Positions 36,621 to 39,690 of a stretch of 39,690 nt of DNA are shown piece by piece. Within the stretch, counting starts at the first letter, position 1. Every line of letters begins with the position of its first letter. The stretch spans positions 1 through 39,690 of the forward strand of contig QPMI01000486.1 of NCBI GenBank assembly GCA_004431415.1. Reading direction: 5' to 3'. The notes under the pieces are model-generated. The model saw only the letters and a list, made by a program, of their open reading frames with translations, ran no database searches and was not told where the DNA came from. Made by a program: the position numbers and the translations under genes. Source of the stretch: Cyanophora paradoxa. Taxonomy: Eukaryota; Glaucocystophyceae; Cyanophorales; Cyanophoraceae.

Positions 36621-37586
36621 ATGATTCGGAAGCCAGTTAACGATTTCTATAATGGCAAGTTTACGAGGGTCAATGTTAATATCGATTCTATTGAGCGCAG
36701 TGCAGGGCACCCGGAGAATATACAGTAAAGCTTTCTCAGCGACTTCTGAACGTAAAAGGGGTGCGCATTGCGAGCGCCGAGCTCCCAAACACGATTTATG
36801 CTGTCACCGATAATTCCAGAGGCGTGACCATACAGGGAATGACGAACAGCATCACCTTTTCCCCTTTCCCTGATATAGGAAACTACACCCCGCGATTTGG
36901 GATATGGTAATAAGAACTTAGGCTATTCGGGCAGCTTTGTAGATGTGGATCCTCTCACAAGCGAAAGCGTCACAGTCTACTACAAGTGGCTCTATAATCC
37001 AGCGACTATGAAAATTACGTTTTATTCGAGCATTCCCTCGCACTGAGCTGTGCACATGACGACTTTGCAAGGTTCCATGGAATGATCAAAGGGCAGATCT
37101 ACCAAACAGCAGTCGCAGAAAAAGGAAGCCCTCATTATCAGGTCTCGTATGCTGATGTGACCCCATTCCACTTGCAGTATTCATTCTTGCAAGCATTCGA
37201 GGGTCGCTCAATATTCCGCCTAATTTACCAATATCCGAGAAATTCCTATACAATGCAGTGACCTTCCCGAATGCGATTAATCTAAATCCGACCCCTATGT
37301 TTACCTACAAATTAAAGAGTTTACTCCCTTTTACGACAGGTATATGGTGGCAGCAAAGACAGATGAGGGCGGAAATGCAAACCTCGCTAAGATCCCACTA
37401 ACCAGCCCTTGGGATCGTTTGTTTACTACCTGACATTCCGCAGAATCGATACTGTGGAGTTCTTTAATTCCCACGATCAGGCTTATGACATAGACACCTC
37501 ACAATTAAATGGCTCGACGCCTACAATAATGTAGTCAACTTTAATGGCGTTAATCACAGCTTTATATTAGAGGTGCTATCGGGTTA
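36621..37586 (+). CDS. Second penton-like capsid protein of outer element, frameshifted
   Basis: ATG 36621 to TAA 37584-37586, about 320 residues after several frame changes (near 36735, 36750, 36895, 37025, 37200, 37310, 37405 and 37510). The opening VNVNIDSIERSAGHPENI contains the IDS-x-x-R motif, then NVKGVRIASAELPNTIYAV. The end is NHSFILEVLSG, matching HTFILEITMG of the first penton and WSMTLELI of the inner one. So it is a second, diverged minor capsid gene, probably a vertex or fibre-anchoring variant. Confidence 0.6.
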
Positions 37587-37605
37587 AAATAATCTTATAT
37601 TACAA

Positions 37606-38325
37606 ATGAGTATCACGAATCTCCCCTTTATCACTCGGGAAACCTTGTATTTGGATGACGGTTTCGAGCTCAGCAGTAACATTACCGCTTCCAATGTGAC
37701 CATATCTTCGAACCTTGTGGTAAAAGACTTTCTATTAAATCAGAGCAACCTTCAATATATTGATATCACCAGCAATCTCCCTTTTACCTATGGCACTGAT
37801 AACTCAGCCCTCGTTATCTATCATGGGGGCTCGCCTGTTGCATTCTTTGGCAGCAATTTCCCCACAGTGCGAACCTTTCAGCACGAAATCAATAAAGCCC
37901 GCCCCATCCACTGACAGCTGTCGTCGAATGGGATCCTGTTAAATATTCGCAGAGCATCACAAGCAATATCACACTCACTCGACCACATTTAATTGAGGTC
38001 ATGGGGTCGACCTTGTAAAGGAGTTTTATAGTGAGCGATTCACAAGAAACGAGCGAGATGTAGCCAGGATCTCGAAATCTCGGGTTTATCAATTGCTACC
38101 GCAGCAAACACGGCAGGGCTCGCTGTTTTAACAGGTGCAATCACCATCACTGATGCGATCATGTATTTATCCCGCGATTTGGTGCCTTTGCTCGATCATC
38201 AGTTTAATCTCGGGCAGTCTAACACTGATGCTGTTAAGAAATGGCTGAATGTGTATGCCTATGATGGGTGGTTTGATGACTTGCACACGACTAACCTTTA
38301 TAGCACGACCTCAAAACAAGTAACA
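37606..38325 (+). CDS. Fibre-like protein segment 1, frameshifted
   Basis: ATG 37606, 20 bp after the second penton-like gene. The N-terminus (NLPFITRETLYLDDGFELSS, NVTISSNLVVKDF) is Asn/Ser/Thr-rich and beta-strand-like. Coding continues through frame changes near 37905, 38015 and 38075 (for example QSITSNITLTRPHLIEV; ITDAIMYLSRDL) and ends around WFDDLHTTNLYSTTSKQV. This is the composition of trimeric fibres or spikes used for attachment. It may be one gene with the next segment; the TAA near 38326 could be a true stop or another frame error. Confidence 0.45.
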
Positions 38326-38330
38326 TAATC

Positions 38331-39690
38331 TTGCCTTTCAATCACTCAGTCCGACCCAGTGATTTACCCACTGATGAGAGAGCTCTGATCAGCTATAACG
38401 ACTTTAACAGCAATCTTTCCCGCTCAGTTTCGCGGACTGAGACCTACACTGTCGAGGGATACCCTCAGCAGCTCGCAAATGGGGTCTATGTCGCTTATGT
38501 AGGCAAACCTACATATACATTCACTTGGGATCAGTTGGGTGTCACAGGTTTGGAGAGTATACCACTGTTTCATTGGTGGATCACACAACTTATTATAATC
38601 CTATCACTAACAATAATGAATCTAATAAAGCGTTTATCCAAAATGTCACCTCCACAGGGTTTCAGGTCTCGTTTGTCATTAACGAGACATACAATTTACT
38701 TATCATCCGAAACAACTCATTGAGTTCCGAAGCTACTATTAGTTTCACTCTCACCATCAATTACATTAGCCCTGTATTCGATAGCAAACCCAGAGTAAAG
38801 GTTTACCGAGATTTACAAGGTAGCAATATCGTGCCCTTCTCACAGAATTTCGATCTTGGGCGAATTCTTTAAGGTGGAACACAGTTTATACTTTGAGTGC
38901 AAACACCTGTAATATTGTGGTCGCAGGATCATCGGCTACTATTGGAGAATTGACCGCCCTTTTAGAAAGGAGTTTCTCAAAGAACTGTATATAACGAAGT
39001 CTGATTTACCAGATGCTATTTCGTTGGTGCTCTCCCAACTCCCAGTATATCCTATCACAATGTGAAAGACACCAGTAATGTAGTGCAGAGGGGAAGCAAA
39101 GTATTCCAGGCATCCGAGATATCAGCAACAACATATAGATACCTTGCAGCGGTTCCAGCGAATTTTAATTTCACATTTGAGACACCATTTGTTTCCCCTC
39201 CTACTATTGAAATAACTGACACGAATTTGTATGTGGTAAATGATGGGTCAGCTACATCACTTCAAAATGCACCAGCCGGCTACTCTCCATTTGTCGCAAC
39301 AAATATAACAACAACCGGCTTTACACTTGTCGGAAATGCAACAGTGACATATGCTCTGACAGCATATCCTGTTGGGTTGTATTTGCGAAATTTAATCTTT
39401 CAGCGATCCCACCTGTGTCCCTTTCTCCTCCTTTACTATAAGTTGGAAGGCAACAGGAACTATTCCGCGATTCGACCCGAAGACCGCTTGAAAATTAGGT
39501 ATCCTCTCGATGTGACCGACCTTCATACTACGAGAATCAATGGGCAGAATTTCGTATTTAATGGAACCAATGCAACTCTGATCGATAATCGAGTAACGAA
39601 TAATTACTTTTTCGATTCTCGATATATTAATACTTGCAATATTGTCATACAGAACACGTTTGAGAATCGAAGTAAGACCTTATCAGTCAC
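38331..39690 (+). CDS. Fibre-like protein segment 2, frameshifted, 3' partial
   Basis: Starts at 38331 (MPFNHSVRPSDLPTDERALI) and runs off the window. Frame changes are needed near 38540, 38865, 38985, 39065 and 39385. Two similar beta-rich modules are visible: IQNVTSTGFQVSFVINETYN (38630-38690) and VATNITTTGFTLVGNATVTY (39295-39355), each after an acidic/aromatic strand. The end has TDLHTTRINGQNFVF (39505-39550), echoing DDLHTTNLYS at 38275-38310. Repeated modules and Asn/Ser/Thr richness suggest a modular attachment fibre. No named domain can be assigned. Confidence 0.45.

Noticed and set aside
1-39690. tRNA, rRNA or bacterial operon features
   Set aside because: No cloverleaf, rRNA-like sequence, ribosome-binding site series or bacterial genes were seen by eye on either strand.

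Overview
This window looks like a stretch of protist (or other unicellular eukaryote) DNA, or an assembled viral contig, made almost entirely of integrated viruses of the Polinton / polinton-like virus (PLV) / virophage kind. The evidence is a set of hallmark genes, several of them in two diverged copies: double-jelly-roll major capsid protein (MCP), penton/minor capsid proteins, A32-type packaging ATPase, retroviral-type (rve) integrase, protein-primed family B DNA polymerase, archaeo-eukaryotic primase (AEP) with superfamily 3 helicase, and a TV-Pol-like polymerase fused to a superfamily 1 helicase. No rRNA, tRNA, CRISPR array or recognisable cellular gene was seen. The standard genetic code fits every gene.

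Layout. (1) 1-6559: GC-rich, plus-strand block of late-type viral genes (a large basic protein entering from the left, small membrane proteins, a putative minor capsid protein, a Gly-rich protein and a long coiled-coil protein), ending on a strong hairpin at 6550-6620. (2) 6621-9367: gene-free DNA with three copies of a 220-230 bp G-rich/C-rich repeat, a 21-bp minisatellite and short repeats. (3) 9368-17898: left part of an 'outer' PLV: integrase, small genes, protein-primed PolB, RING-finger protein, a fourth G-rich repeat, then the PriCT-2 and SF3-helicase half of a primase-helicase. (4) 17899-29161: a complete 'inner' PLV of about 11.3 kb with terminal inverted repeats: integrase, TV-Pol/SF1-helicase/HNH fusion, accessory genes, penton, MCP, ATPase, RING protein. 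(5) 29162-39690: the outer PLV resumes with the AEP primase half, then DNA-binding and small proteins, ATPase, a zinc-ribbon endonuclease, MCP, two penton-like genes and a long fibre-like gene running off the right edge.

The main result is the nesting. The inner virus lies exactly between the primase and helicase halves of what is normally one AEP-PriCT2-SF3 gene. The break is flanked by an imperfect 13-bp direct repeat (17886-17898 and 29168-29180) that sits in the same codon phase in both halves. The outer element therefore appears to be a PLV disarmed, at least in this copy, by insertion of another PLV.

Regulation shows in upstream sequence. Replication-type genes of the outer element share a TTTAAGGA box followed by AATATTTTCTC-x-GCTTA-x-AGTAA. 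Capsid-module genes of both elements share AATAAATTT-x-TC. The two ATPase genes share TTTATTTTGTTT. Compact viral organisation also shows in convergent genes with overlapping stop codons and in TGA|ATG and TAATG junctions.

Caution: many genes carry single-base frameshifts while their motifs and upstream boxes are intact. This may be long-read consensus error, genuine decay, or both; it cannot be decided from the sequence alone. Interrupted genes are listed over their whole span and flagged.
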